A stretch of 64,000 nucleotides of DNA from Tolypothrix sp. FACHB-123 (lineage in GTDB: Bacteria; Cyanobacteriota; Cyanobacteriia; Cyanobacteriales; Nostocaceae). Within the stretch, counting starts at the first letter, position 1; each line of letters starts with the position of its first letter. The DNA lies in NCBI RefSeq assembly GCF_014697075.1, contig NZ_JACJRE010000030.1, positions 1-64,000 of the forward strand, in the 5' to 3' direction. A program made the position numbers and the translations under genes. Below the pieces are notes generated by a model, which was given only the letters and a program-made list of their open reading frames with translations, had not been told where the DNA came from and searched no databases. Positions 55,332 to 63,865 of the stretch are shown in pieces.

Positions 55332-56125
55332 CGGCTGCTAAACCATTGGCGAAGTGATTGCAAAGCTGATTTTTCATTGGTGTGCTGAAAAATCTACCCA
55401 AATATAGCATGGGCAAATATGCTATCTTAACAGGCTTTTCCCTATGCTAGATCAAGTCTTACATAACTGGGCATTGGGAATAGGGCATGGGGCATTTGTG
55501 AGGGTTTTATGCAGGTATATAATTGGTATGAAAAATCCTCAACAAGAATTTTAGCCATACTTTAGGGGTTTAGCATAGCTCACCTATGTCAACTTAACGC
55601 GAAAGGCTTATCAGGAATAGATTTTGAATTAAGTTACCTACCATCAAGATCCGCGTTACCCCACCCCAGTTTTGTCTCAAGCCAAAACATCCCTTCCCCG
55701 TAAACGGGGAAGAGAAAAAGGAGAGGGGTGAAAAGATTGTGAGGTAAGCATTTGAGCTTAATTTGACACCAATAAAACCCCTAAAATCGATTTGGCTCAA
55801 ATAAATCCATAATCCATAATTTGTAATTAATTTCATAGCTACAAATTATGGATTAAGGGACTTCCAAGTAAAAAAATATTCCATTGCTATTGTTCACTGT
55901 TGACGGTTGACTGTTAACTGTGAACCGTCAACTGTCAACAGTCAACGTTTAACGGAATAATTTATTTTTTGGAGTTCCCTTACAAATTAAGGTAAATTCA
56001 AAGGTATAAAACCCCTAAGTCTACAGCTAGTCCCTTTTCAAGTAGGTATTTAACTACTGCGACTGAAAATGTCTTTAATTGTGAATACTTGGACAACCTC
56101 AGTAAAAGTTTTGATTTTTAAATTG
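55332..56125. other. repeat-rich intergenic region
   Basis: About 800 bp. It includes a GGGCATT run at about 55468-55498, a CTTCCCCG-TAAA-CGGGGAAG hairpin at about 55691-55710 in a GC-rich block, and the inverted-repeat element at 55855-55981. An 80-codon minus-strand frame here is made of repeat DNA and is not taken as a gene. Confidence 0.6.
55855..55981. mobile_element. 127-bp MITE-like element filled with heptamer repeats
   Basis: Ends AAGGGACTTCCAA (55855) and TTGGAGTTCCCTT (to 55981) are imperfect inverted repeats, continuing inward with TAAAAAAATATTCC and GGAATAATTTATTTT. The centre is made of GTCAAC/GTTGAC heptamers that themselves form a long hairpin. No coding capacity. Confidence 0.68.
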
Positions 56126-56539
56126 TTACCGATGTCTCCGTCCGTTAGTTAAGACATTAATAGCCGCACCCGCAGCAGCGCCATCGACTGCATCACCTAA
56201 GCTGTCTCTAGTACCACCATTAAGAATGATACCTGTAACGGTACTAGCTGCTGCACCGACAGCCATATCTTGACCTAGGTTACCAACCCGGCGATTTTTT
56301 GCCCGCCTTCTGGTGCCATGCACAGCATTCACAGCCGCACCAGCAGCAGCACCTTTAACGGCATTGTTTACAACGCGACCACGCCCTCTAACAGCACCAG
56401 ATACTACACCAGTACCAGCACCAATACCAATATCTCGTAACATATCAGCAGAAGCTGGTTCAGCAGGAATTAAAGTACCGCCGGCTAAACTTGCAGCCAT
56501 TAAGCCAGGTAGAATTGTGCGTTTTAAGATTGGATTCAT
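56126..56539 (-). CDS. glycine-zipper-like exported protein
   Basis: 137 residues. A signal peptide (ILPGLMAASLAGGTLIPAEPASA) is followed by Gly/Ala-rich stretches with small-residue spacing (GIGAGTGVVSGAVRG, VKGAAAGAAVNAVHG, AVGAAASTVTGIILNGG and AVDGAAAGAAINVLTNG), the pattern of glycine-zipper membrane segments. Between them is a basic block (TRRRAKNRRVGN). It is probably associated with the outer membrane or cell envelope. A specific role cannot be given. It sits amid several mobile repeat elements but is intact. Confidence 0.75.
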   Translation of the reverse strand: MNPILKRTILPGLMAASLAGGTLIPAEPASADMLRDIGIGAGTGVVSGAVRGRGRVVNNAVKGAAAGAAVNAVHGTRRRAKNRRVGNLGQDMAVGAAASTVTGIILNGGTRDSLGDAVDGAAAGAAINVLTNGRRHR

Positions 56540-57030
56540 AGTGGTAATTTCTCAAAACATCAAACGATGACACAGAAACCGCAGTGGTTGTATTGGCAAA
56601 TAATTCTATTTTTATTCTAGACAACAACAACGGTTGCTGATGTAATGAATTTTCATCATCTCATTAATAACAATGTGATCGCATCGGCTGAAAGCCATAA
56701 CTTTTTCATCAGGTTTTGGTAAATTAAAATACTTCGTCACCAACCGCTGCTTTATTAGCTTTTATCATGTCATACCAATTTAATATGAAGTTGCATATAT
56801 CTAGATCCCCCTAAATCCCCCTTAAAAAGGGGGACTTTGATTTTATTTTCCCCCCTTTTTAAGGGGGGCTAGGGGGGATCAGATTCTATGCAGCCTCATA
56901 AAAAATTGGTATCAGTTGTTTTAAATATAGTTGAATACTCTATATCTTTATAGATGGTTTTTTAACATAATTACTACTGAGACCAAGCAAAAATCTAACC
57001 CAAAGTGGTGGTTTTTTACTCAATTTTTGT
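56540..57030. other. intergenic region containing a MITE-like element
   Basis: About 490 bp with the inverted-repeat element at 56772-56912 and AT-rich flanks. No gene was recognised. Confidence 0.55.
56772..56912. mobile_element. 141-bp MITE-like element with long hairpin core
   Basis: Ends ATACCAATT (56772-56780) and AATTGGTAT (56904-56912) are perfect inverted repeats, and similarity continues for about 42 bp on each side (ATATGAAGTTGCATA against TATGCAGCCTCATA). The centre holds GGGGGATC-type and CCCCCTT/AAGGGGG arms forming a strong hairpin. No coding capacity and no clear target duplication. Confidence 0.7.
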
Positions 57031-57667
57031 TTACTGAGTGGGAATGGTGAGAGTAAATTTAGAAACTTCCCCTAATGAAGAATTGACTTCCAGTGTTACC
57101 CCATGTTTTTCCACAATAATTTGATAAACAATTGCTAGCCCTAAACCTGTGCCTTTACCAACTGGCTTCGTTGTGAAAAAATTATCGAATATTCTCTGCT
57201 GTATTTCCTGGGAAATTCCTATATCATTATCAGCGATTTGTACCATAACAGAATTTTCATCTCTTGTTACTGCTGTATGATACAAATTTTCGGGTATTCA
57301 ATTATTGATTCCTGCCACTATTGAATTTTCTATCGCATCAATAGCATTGGCAATGAAATTCATAAATACTTGGTAAATTTTGCCTGCATAGCATTCTATT
57401 AAAGGCAAATTTCCCTATTCTTTGACTATTGTAATCAGTGGATGCGCTTTTGTCGGTTTCAAACGACTACTTAAAGTTATTAAATTACTATAGCAATCCT
57501 AAATGATTTGTGAAACATTACATGCATGGTTGTTAACCGTTGACAGTCAACCGTCAACAGTCAACAGCCAAAATCAATATTTTTCACAACTGAAATAGGA
57601 TTGCTATATCAATAACTTCATGTAAGTCAATTCGCTTACGTTGGATTTCGTCTAAGCGTTCAAAATT
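57031..57667 (-). pseudogene. histidine kinase remnant interrupted by a MITE
   Basis: Read on the minus strand, the fragment begins NFERLDEIQRKRIDLHEVI, is broken by a 120-bp repeat (57489-57608), resumes with LITIVKE, and continues as NLPLIECYAGKIYQVFMNFI (N box) and [20 protein letters not shown], ending [14 protein letters not shown]. In-frame stops occur at 57415-57417 (TAG) and 57298-57300 (TGA). It matches the histidine kinase end of the 1868-residue kinase in this window. The phospho-acceptor region is missing, so it cannot be functional. Confidence 0.88.
57489..57608. mobile_element. 120-bp MITE-like insertion inside the kinase remnant
   Basis: TATAGCAATCCTA (57489-57501) and TAGGATTGCTATA (57596-57608) are perfect 13-bp inverted ends, extended imperfectly with TGTGAAA/TTTCACA. 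The middle carries GTCAACC/GTCAACA heptamers. It may have duplicated a TA target. The kinase reading is recognisable on both sides. Confidence 0.78.
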
Positions 57668-57694
57668 ACAAACCCCAAAGTTTTTGGGGTTTGT
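57668..57694. terminator. bidirectional terminator-like hairpin
   Basis: ACAAACCCCAAA (57668-57679) is perfectly inverted at 57683-57694 around GTT, followed on the plus strand by ATCTTTTTAT. It separates the response regulator gene from the kinase remnant. Confidence 0.65.
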
Positions 57695-57936
57695 ATCTTT
57701 TTATCATAAAATCACTGCATCTATTTTTCAACTAGATAGTCATGTGGTAAATCACACAATACATACAACATTATTGCCAAGTTAAAAAGCAATGAAAAAC
57801 TTTCACAAATAAGGAATATAAATACAAATTAATATTCCATAAAGTATCTTGCTACTATACAGTAACGGCAATAGCTATTCAGAATTATTTGGTAACTTTT
57901 TCTACTAAAAAATGTTACCCATAGTTCCCTCAAATG

Positions 57937-58569
57937 CTACTTGATTTTCTGTTTAATAAACGTCACAACTTGAGTTAGCTGTTTCTTCAAACTATCAATT
58001 TCTGCTTGCATCTTGGCAATCTTTTCATTGAGCAATTCAATTTCCGCAGCAGAAGCAGATGATTCCGCAACAGCAGGTTTAACTGCTCCATTACCAGTAT
58101 TAACAGTCGCACCATTAGCATTACTAGCAATCGGTGCTGAAGCATGATGAACAGTCGCACCTGCTCCAACCAAAGTAGGTTCTGGGCGTACCTGTTTAGC
58201 TTTTGTCATTGCGGATTTAATCGCCCCGATGAGTTGCTTTTGATCGAAGGGCTTACCCAGAAATTCAAAATATTCAAAGGGTTCGGGAATTTTCTCCGTT
58301 ACCTCTTCCTTACGCCCAGACATCATGACTAAGGGAATTTTCCTTAACTCAGGTTGGGATTGAATATGTTGGAAAACTTCCCAACCACTCATTTTGGGTA
58401 AAAGAAAATCTAACATGATCAAGCTAAATTTTTCTTGCAGGATGTAATTGAGTCCTTCCATCCCGTCTTTCGCTTCTACAACCTCGAAATTGCCAGGAGG
58501 CAACATTTCTCGTACTTTTACTCTGACGACTGTGGTGTCATCAATAACTAAGATTTTATTACTTGCCAC
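57937..58569 (-). CDS. CheY-like response regulator with C-terminal coiled coil
   Basis: 210 residues. The receiver domain (about 4-122) has VIDDTTV, phospho-acceptor Asp54 in LIMLDFLLPKMSGW and Lys in YFEFLGKPFDQ. An Ala/Asn/Thr-rich linker (about 135-170) leads to a coiled coil (IELLNEKIAKMQAEIDSLKK, about 172-205). There is no DNA-binding or enzymatic output domain, so signalling would be by protein contact. A decayed histidine kinase lies downstream on the same strand and may once have been its partner. Confidence 0.9.
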   Translation of the reverse strand: MASNKILVIDDTTVVRVKVREMLPPGNFEVVEAKDGMEGLNYILQEKFSLIMLDFLLPKMSGWEVFQHIQSQPELRKIPLVMMSGRKEEVTEKIPEPFEYFEFLGKPFDQKQLIGAIKSAMTKAKQVRPEPTLVGAGATVHHASAPIASNANGATVNTGNGAVKPAVAESSASAAEIELLNEKIAKMQAEIDSLKKQLTQVVTFIKQKIK

Positions 58570-58828
58570 GACTGATTACTCTAACAAAAACTATGGATGG
58601 ATATGGCAATATTGCCGATTGACCTTGAGAATTATCCCACTATATCCAAAATTTCTTGTGATTGGGGGATAGTATATTCCGGGATAAGATGATGTAACCT
58701 GATGTGTTGGAAAAAACTTCTGCTTATATTCTTTAAAAATTGTGTCATGGTGATATTTAAGGCTTTTACCTTGCCTTAAAGCATAGGAAACTTGCCCCAA
58801 AGTACCTTCGGATCTTGCTTGGATTTCT

Positions 58829-59734
58829 ATGACTTCGTCACAACAAGCCCAACTCAAGTCAGAAATTATGGCTATGCCCAGCTGGCTGCGTCGTCCAATC
58901 GGCAAAGCCAGTGAAATCTCTACCGTACAACGCATTATTAAGCAGCGCCAAATTCACACAATTTGCGAAGAAGGACGTTGCCCCAATCGTGGGGAATGTT
59001 ATGCCCAAAAAACTGCAACTTTTTTACTAATGGGCCCTACTTGTACTCGTTCTTGTGGATTTTGTCAAGTAGATAAAGGTCATGCACCAATGCCTATTGA
59101 CCCAGAAGAAGCGCAAAAGGTGGCAGAAGCAGTGCAGCTTTTGGGATTACGTTATGTCGTGCTGACTTCTGTCGCCCGTGATGACCTAGCAGATCAGGGA
59201 GCAGGGCATTTTGTCCAAACAATGGAAACTATTCGCCAGTTGAACCCAAAAACGCAAATTGAAGTGCTAACGCCAGATTTTTGGGGTGGTGCTGGGGCTG
59301 GGGAAGAAGAACAACGCCAACGCATAGCGATGGTTGTCAAGGCGAAGCCAGCTTGCTTTAACCATAATATTGAGACAGTGCGACGTTTAACCGGGCCAGT
59401 GCGCCGGGGAGCCAAGTACGATCGCTCTTTGCATGTACTCGCAATGGTCAAAGAACTTAATTCCTCAATCCCTACTAAATCAGGGTTAATGCTAGGACAT
59501 GGGGAAACCGTGGATGAAGTTCTAGAAACAATGGCCGATTTACGTGCCGTAGGATGCGATCGCCTGACGATTGGTCAATACATGCGACCATCTTTAGAAC
59601 ATCTACCAGTACAAAAATACTGGACTCCCGCAGAATTTGACGAACTCGGCAAGCAAGCATGGCAGATGGGATTCAGCCATGTCCGTTCCGCGCCCTTGGT
59701 GCGCAGTTCCTACCATGCTGGAGAAGGGGAATGA
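58829..59734 (+). CDS. lipA: lipoyl synthase
   Basis: Inserts two sulfurs into octanoyl groups on lipoyl domains of 2-oxoacid dehydrogenases and GcvH. 301 residues. The auxiliary cluster motif [12 protein letters not shown] (CX4CX5C) and the radical-SAM motif CTRSCGFC (CX3CX2C) are intact, as is the C-terminal VRSSYHA motif whose Ser ligates the auxiliary cluster. ATG 58829 is used; ATG 58868 (MAMPSWLRR) is a possible shorter start. A gene for a 45-residue membrane protein follows 153 bp downstream. No lipB is nearby. Confidence 0.96.
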   Translation: MTSSQQAQLKSEIMAMPSWLRRPIGKASEISTVQRIIKQRQIHTICEEGRCPNRGECYAQKTATFLLMGPTCTRSCGFCQVDKGHAPMPIDPEEAQKVAEAVQLLGLRYVVLTSVARDDLADQGAGHFVQTMETIRQLNPKTQIEVLTPDFWGGAGAGEEEQRQRIAMVVKAKPACFNHNIETVRRLTGPVRRGAKYDRSLHVLAMVKELNSSIPTKSGLMLGHGETVDEVLETMADLRAVGCDRLTIGQYMRPSLEHLPVQKYWTPAEFDELGKQAWQMGFSHVRSAPLVRSSYHAGEGE

Positions 59735-59771
59735 GGCAGGGGGCAGGAGGACAAAGGACAAGGGAAATAAT

Positions 59772-59795
59772 CAATGCCCAATGCCCAATGCCCAA
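59772..59795. repeat. CCCAATG tandem repeat
   Basis: Tandem CCCAATG units between lipA and the small membrane gene; same family as 14413-14446 in the opposite orientation. Confidence 0.7.
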
Positions 59796-59887
59796 CACCC
59801 ATACACAAATATTTTTAAAGAATCTGGGCAAGAGGGACATCTGTTTGGTATGTCTTAAAAAGTCCTGAAATTTAGGAGAACAGACTA

Positions 59888-60025
59888 ATGGCTGATAAAA
59901 CTGCTAATTCCCCTGTGGCTGACAGTGGCGCTAAACCTCCGTACCCCTTCCGTACTGGTTGGGCATTGTTTTTGTTAGCGATCAACTTCTTAGTTGCCGC
60001 TTACTATTTCAATATCATCCAGTAA
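59888..60025 (+). CDS. 45-residue single-span membrane protein
   Basis: AGGAGAA (59874-59880) lies 7 bp before ATG 59888. The protein starts MADKTANSPVADSGAKPPYP, then has one hydrophobic helix (GWALFLLAINFLVAAYYF) and ends NIIQ. The size, single helix and polar N-terminus resemble small thylakoid membrane subunits, but it does not match the common small photosystem or cytochrome proteins that I can recall. It follows lipA and converges with a permease gene 22 bp away. Confidence 0.8.
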   Translation: MADKTANSPVADSGAKPPYPFRTGWALFLLAINFLVAAYYFNIIQ

Positions 60026-60046
60026 TTAGAAGCTGAATGGTGCTGC

Positions 60047-60913
60047 TCAAATCGTTCCTTTGAATAAACCTTTGGGACGAATGAGCAGCACCAAAATCAT
60101 GATCAACAGCGCTACACCTTGTTTATATTGAGAACCTAGTAAAGGGGTGCTGATTTCTTGAGCTATGCCAATGATAAAAGCTGCGGCGATCGCACCATAA
60201 GGGTTACCAATTCCCCCCAAAATTACGGAAGCAAATAAGGGCAATATCAAAAACCATCCCATATTGGGGCGCACAGCCGTAATTAGCCCGTACATACTGC
60301 CCCCTAAGGATGTCAGCGTGCCCGCAATTAGCCAAGTCCAAAAAATTACTCGATCTACATTAATCCCGGAAACTCTGGCTAAATCCAAATCATCGGCAAC
60401 GGCTCGCATCGCTTTGCCGATTTTTGTGTTTTGTAATAGGTAGTGCAGTGCCAAAATTGCTAGCACGGCTAAACCCAGTACCAATAACTGATTTTGCGGT
60501 ACTTTTAAACCTAAAACATCTAAAGCTGGGGTTACAGGTAAATTGTAATTTTGGTTTTTACCACCCCAGATGAGAATAATGCCATTACGTAAAAATAAGG
60601 CCAGTCCGATAGATATAATAATCAGGGTAGTGGAAGTAGCACGCAAATTGCGCATTCTTGACCACAGCAATTTTTCGGATAACAGCATTGTTAAGACTGT
60701 CCCCGCTGCGGCTATTATCATTGACAACCAAATATTTATACCTGTGGTATTCACTAACAGGGTTAGATAAGCTCCCAAAGTCAGAAAATCACCGTGGGCG
60801 AAATTTGACAACCGTAAAATCCCATAGGTGAGGGTAAGTCCAACTGCGGCGAGAGCAATAATACTTCCCACAGCAATTCCGTTGATAATTAATTGAAAAA
60901 TTTGTGTATCCAT
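60047..60913 (-). CDS. branched-chain amino-acid type ABC permease (LivH/NatC-like)
   Basis: 288 residues with about eight membrane helices. Family motifs are AAVGLTLTYGILRLSNFAHG (residues about 21-40, the conserved N-terminal signature), KAMRAVADDLDLARVSGINV (the coupling EAA-like loop) and LGGIGNPYGAIAAAFIIGIAQE. It forms the inner-membrane channel of a Liv/Nat type uptake system for neutral or branched amino acids. The other permease, two ATPases and binding protein are not in this window, so it is either at the edge of a scattered system or split from it, as nat genes often are in cyanobacteria. Confidence 0.92.
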   Translation of the reverse strand: MDTQIFQLIINGIAVGSIIALAAVGLTLTYGILRLSNFAHGDFLTLGAYLTLLVNTTGINIWLSMIIAAAGTVLTMLLSEKLLWSRMRNLRATSTTLIIISIGLALFLRNGIILIWGGKNQNYNLPVTPALDVLGLKVPQNQLLVLGLAVLAILALHYLLQNTKIGKAMRAVADDLDLARVSGINVDRVIFWTWLIAGTLTSLGGSMYGLITAVRPNMGWFLILPLFASVILGGIGNPYGAIAAAFIIGIAQEISTPLLGSQYKQGVALLIMILVLLIRPKGLFKGTI

Positions 60914-61106
60914 AAGTCTTAAGTTGATCTTAAGAAATTCCAGGGTGAGTGATTTCGTACATTAAATTGTGGGATCTTCGTCACATTCGACACTATTAGG
61001 CACTATAGGTTATGCTTTATAAATAAAAACAAATGTGCGCTAGTATACATGAAATCCTGTTCGCACTCTTGTGCGAAGCTAAACTTGTTCAGCGGTCTAG
61101 TTGACC

Positions 61107-62906
61107 ATGCAGCAGTATTCAAGCTTACCAGAACAGAACTCTCCGATAGATGCAACTCCAACACTTTTGACCACAATCCAGCAACTTAGCACCGAGTTGT
61201 GGCTAGAGCGTAGCTTGAACCAGTTGCAAAGCGATCTCAACGATTGCCTGCTTTCTGCTTGTAATACTTTGCCACAGCAAAGAAGCACAGAAGCAGAAAT
61301 TTTCCAAATTTTGGTCAACGATCTCAACCATGCTTTAAACAGCAGTAAGGTGGCGATCGCTCTGTTCCAACCGCAAGAAATAACTGGTAGAGTCTGTTAT
61401 GTTTCTCCATCGTCATCCCGGCGATCACAACTTCCACATTTAGAAACTATTTCTAAAAAAGGTAAAAAGCTACGCTTAAGATTAGATGAGCCGATAGAAC
61501 TTGAAGATTTACAGCACCTAGAGCATCAACAACCGCCAAGCGCTTGGCAGTTGAGCGATGATTCTGGGGGAATGATTGCTTGGCTAATTATTGCCACAGC
61601 TTCTAAGAGATTGGATGGAGATCCCACCAAAGCCTTAGAAGCGCAAATGAAGCCGCAATTGGTAGCACGAGCCGTCAATTACTGTAATGTCGCCTTAGCA
61701 CAGCTCAAACAACTTCAATCTTGGCAACAAAAGTCGCAATATTTGAGTAGTTCTAATCGAGAATTGGAACGTACTAATCAACTAAAAAATCAGTTTTTGG
61801 CTAATACCAGTCACGAAATCCGCACCCCGCTAAGTTCAATTATCGGGTTCACTCACCTGTTGTTAGCTCAGAGTTACGATCCTACAAAAGAACGTCATCA
61901 AGAATATTTAAATATTATTCAATCGAGCGGTAAGCACCTGCTAGCGCTCATCAATGATATTTTGGATCTTTCTAAAATTGAAGCCAATCAGCTAGAAGTT
62001 GAGTGGGGAATTGTCAATGTGCCGACACTATGCCGGAATGTGATGGCATTAGTGAAGGAAAAAGCTGCCAATAAAGGTTTAAAGCTGCTGTTAGATATAG
62101 ACCCCAATGTCACAACTCTCGTAGCCGACTCTTTAAGGTTGAAACAAATGTTGTTGAATTTACTATTCAACGCGCTTAAGTTTACAACTACAGGCAGTGT
62201 TGGTTTAAGAGTTTTGGCTAAAGGTAGTTTTGTCCATTTTACAGTTTGGGATACTGGTGCTGGTATTTCTCCAGAAGACCAGGCAAAACTGTTTCAACCC
62301 TACTTCCAAATTTCTAACTCCATAGTCGCTCGTCATGAAGGTACTGGTTTAGGTTTAGCAGTGACGCGTAAACTCGCAGAAGTTCACGGTGGTTCTGTGG
62401 AAGTTGAATCGGAGCTAAATCGCGGTTCGCGTTTTACAATTATCCTTCCTCTTAATCCTGTTGGGGATTTAGAAGGAATTGAAGGTGAAGTGTCTGATTT
62501 ATCGGCTTTACCACCGATTATTCATGCTCCTAGCTCTTTTATCGACATTTTGCTAGTAGAAAATGACTTAAACAACGCCAAATTGATGCAGATTTATTTA
62601 GAAAAATTAGGCTATCAAGTGACTTGGGCGAAAAATGCTGCGGAAATGTGGGAATTTTTGGAAACTCTCACACCAGCAGTAATTTTGATGGATGTGAATC
62701 TCCCGGATGATAGCGGTCTGAACTTAGTGCGCCAACTGAGAGAAAATCAGCAGTATAGTGAAATTCCCATTATTGCCCAAACAGCAATGGCAATGACAGG
62801 CGATCGCGATACTTGTCTTGCTGCTGGCGTGAATGACTATATCTCTAAACCGATTGATTTACCTTTATTAGCTAATTTAGTAGCAAAATATAGTAAACCT
62901 GAGTAA
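61107..62906 (+). CDS. hybrid histidine kinase (GAF-like - HisKA - HATPase - receiver)
   Basis: About 599 residues from ATG 61107 (TTG 61101 is an alternative). The N-terminal 200 or so include a GAF-like region (FQILVNDLNHALNSSKVAIA and following). HisKA has His236 in NTSHEIRTPLSS; HATPase has NLLFNALKFT, WDTGAGISPEDQ and HEGTGLGLAVTRKL. A receiver domain ends the protein, with Asp529 in VILMDVNLPDDSG and Lys in NDYISKPIDL. There is no membrane segment, so it is a soluble sensor. The receiver suggests a phosphorelay to an unlinked partner. Confidence 0.93.
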   Translation: MQQYSSLPEQNSPIDATPTLLTTIQQLSTELWLERSLNQLQSDLNDCLLSACNTLPQQRSTEAEIFQILVNDLNHALNSSKVAIALFQPQEITGRVCYVSPSSSRRSQLPHLETISKKGKKLRLRLDEPIELEDLQHLEHQQPPSAWQLSDDSGGMIAWLIIATASKRLDGDPTKALEAQMKPQLVARAVNYCNVALAQLKQLQSWQQKSQYLSSSNRELERTNQLKNQFLANTSHEIRTPLSSIIGFTHLLLAQSYDPTKERHQEYLNIIQSSGKHLLALINDILDLSKIEANQLEVEWGIVNVPTLCRNVMALVKEKAANKGLKLLLDIDPNVTTLVADSLRLKQMLLNLLFNALKFTTTGSVGLRVLAKGSFVHFTVWDTGAGISPEDQAKLFQPYFQISNSIVARHEGTGLGLAVTRKLAEVHGGSVEVESELNRGSRFTIILPLNPVGDLEGIEGEVSDLSALPPIIHAPSSFIDILLVENDLNNAKLMQIYLEKLGYQVTWAKNAAEMWEFLETLTPAVILMDVNLPDDSGLNLVRQLRENQQYSEIPIIAQTAMAMTGDRDTCLAAGVNDYISKPIDLPLLANLVAKYSKPE

Positions 62907-63247
62907 TTCCTAATTAATTACTAGTTAACTGGCTATTTGGAGTTGATGCTTTTGCTCAAGCAAAAGATTATGTTTAATTTGGGGATTATTTTCGGGAATA
63001 AGCTGAAAATTAACATATTCCATCACTAAGGGATGAAGGGAAAAAGTAGCTGCTGTTGTTTCAATTAGCGATCGTGCTTGCAAAGACTCCAGGTTTGTTA
63101 AGAGAATTTGGGTTGAGATGGAAGAAGTGAGTTGCGATCGCCTGTTTCTAAGTTTATTTTTTGTAAAATATCTTGAGAGACTCAGTTAGATTAACAATCC
63201 AGTACCATAGATATATTTGCTGCGGGCTACCCCATTGGTGAACAGCC
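62907..63247. other. intergenic region with a gene remnant
   Basis: Mostly occupied by the minus-strand NB-ARC-like remnant at 62925-63113; the last 130 bp upstream of the Uma2 gene show no clear promoter. Confidence 0.5.
62925..63113 (-). pseudogene. remnant of an NB-ARC (STAND) ATPase gene
   Basis: On the minus strand a frame ending at TAA (62925-62927) reads LLTNLESLQARSLIE, then FSLHPLVMEYVNFQLI and a short tail ending QLQIAS. The LESLQARSLIE...LHPLVMEYV pair is typical of the winged-helix segment of NB-ARC WD40/TPR proteins in filamentous cyanobacteria. The P-loop half and the repeats are missing, and no start is present. Confidence 0.6.
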
Positions 63248-63865
63248 ATGTCAGAAACAACTCTACCTGCGCCTTTGATTGAAATTCCCCCTACTCAAGC
63301 AGAACTTCCCTATGATGATGGTGTCCCAATGGAAAGTGCAAGGCATAAAGCTCAAATGGACTTGCTGATAGATGCCTTAATTCCTTGGTTATCGCACCGA
63401 GAAGATGGGTTTGTAGGCGGTAATATGTTTGTTTACTACAGTCTGGCGCAGGTGCGAAACAAAGACTTTAAAGGCCCAGACTTTTTTGTGGTGTTGGGTG
63501 TCCCCAAAGGTGAACGCAAAAGTTGGGTAGTTTGGGAAGAAGGGAAAGCACCAGATGTTGTAATTGAGTTGCTTTCCGAAAGTACAGCCACCGCAGATAA
63601 GAATGAGAAAAAGCTGATTTATCAAAATCAAATGCGCGTGCCAGAATATTTCTGGTATGACCCGTTTAACCCAGATGATTGGGCGGGTTTTTCGATTCAA
63701 CAGAGAGTTTACCAACCTTTAGTGACAAATGACCGCAATCAATTGGTCAGTGAATCCTTAGGGTTAGCTTTGCAGCGTTGGCAAGGAAATTATAAAGGGA
63801 TTGAGGCGACTTGGTTACGCTGGGCGACTTTGGACGGCGAATTATTACCAACTCCTGAAGAATAG
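63248..63865 (+). CDS. Uma2 family (DUF820) putative endonuclease, truncated by TAG
   Basis: 205 residues up to TAG at 63863-63865. The PD-(D/E)xK-like Uma2 core is seen in MFVYYSLAQVRNKDFKGPDF (with Asp), GKAPDVVIELLSEST (E-L-L-S), EKKLIYQNQMRVPEYFWYDP. After the TAG the same frame stays open to the window end for 45 codons and reads EYQRAEQERQRADRAEAQLL then LAGGMTVEQVARVTGLDLE, the coiled-coil and terminal helix that normally end this family. So a single nonsense codon splits an otherwise intact gene. Core function is probably retained; biological role of Uma2 proteins is not settled. Confidence 0.87.
   Translation: MSETTLPAPLIEIPPTQAELPYDDGVPMESARHKAQMDLLIDALIPWLSHREDGFVGGNMFVYYSLAQVRNKDFKGPDFFVVLGVPKGERKSWVVWEEGKAPDVVIELLSESTATADKNEKKLIYQNQMRVPEYFWYDPFNPDDWAGFSIQQRVYQPLVTNDRNQLVSESLGLALQRWQGNYKGIEATWLRWATLDGELLPTPEE

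Noticed and set aside
55594-55836. 80-codon minus-strand frame
   Set aside because: Made of GC-rich repeat and hairpin DNA (CTTCCCCG/CGGGGAAG); no ribosome site or protein-like motif.
58591-58935. 114-codon minus-strand frame overlapping the lipA start
   Set aside because: Overlaps a certain gene, shows no domain, and its composition is not protein-like.
59659-59868. Plus-strand frames across the lipA 3' end and the repeat after it
   Set aside because: They read lipA out of frame and then tandem repeats; the true small gene begins at 59888 with its own ribosome site.
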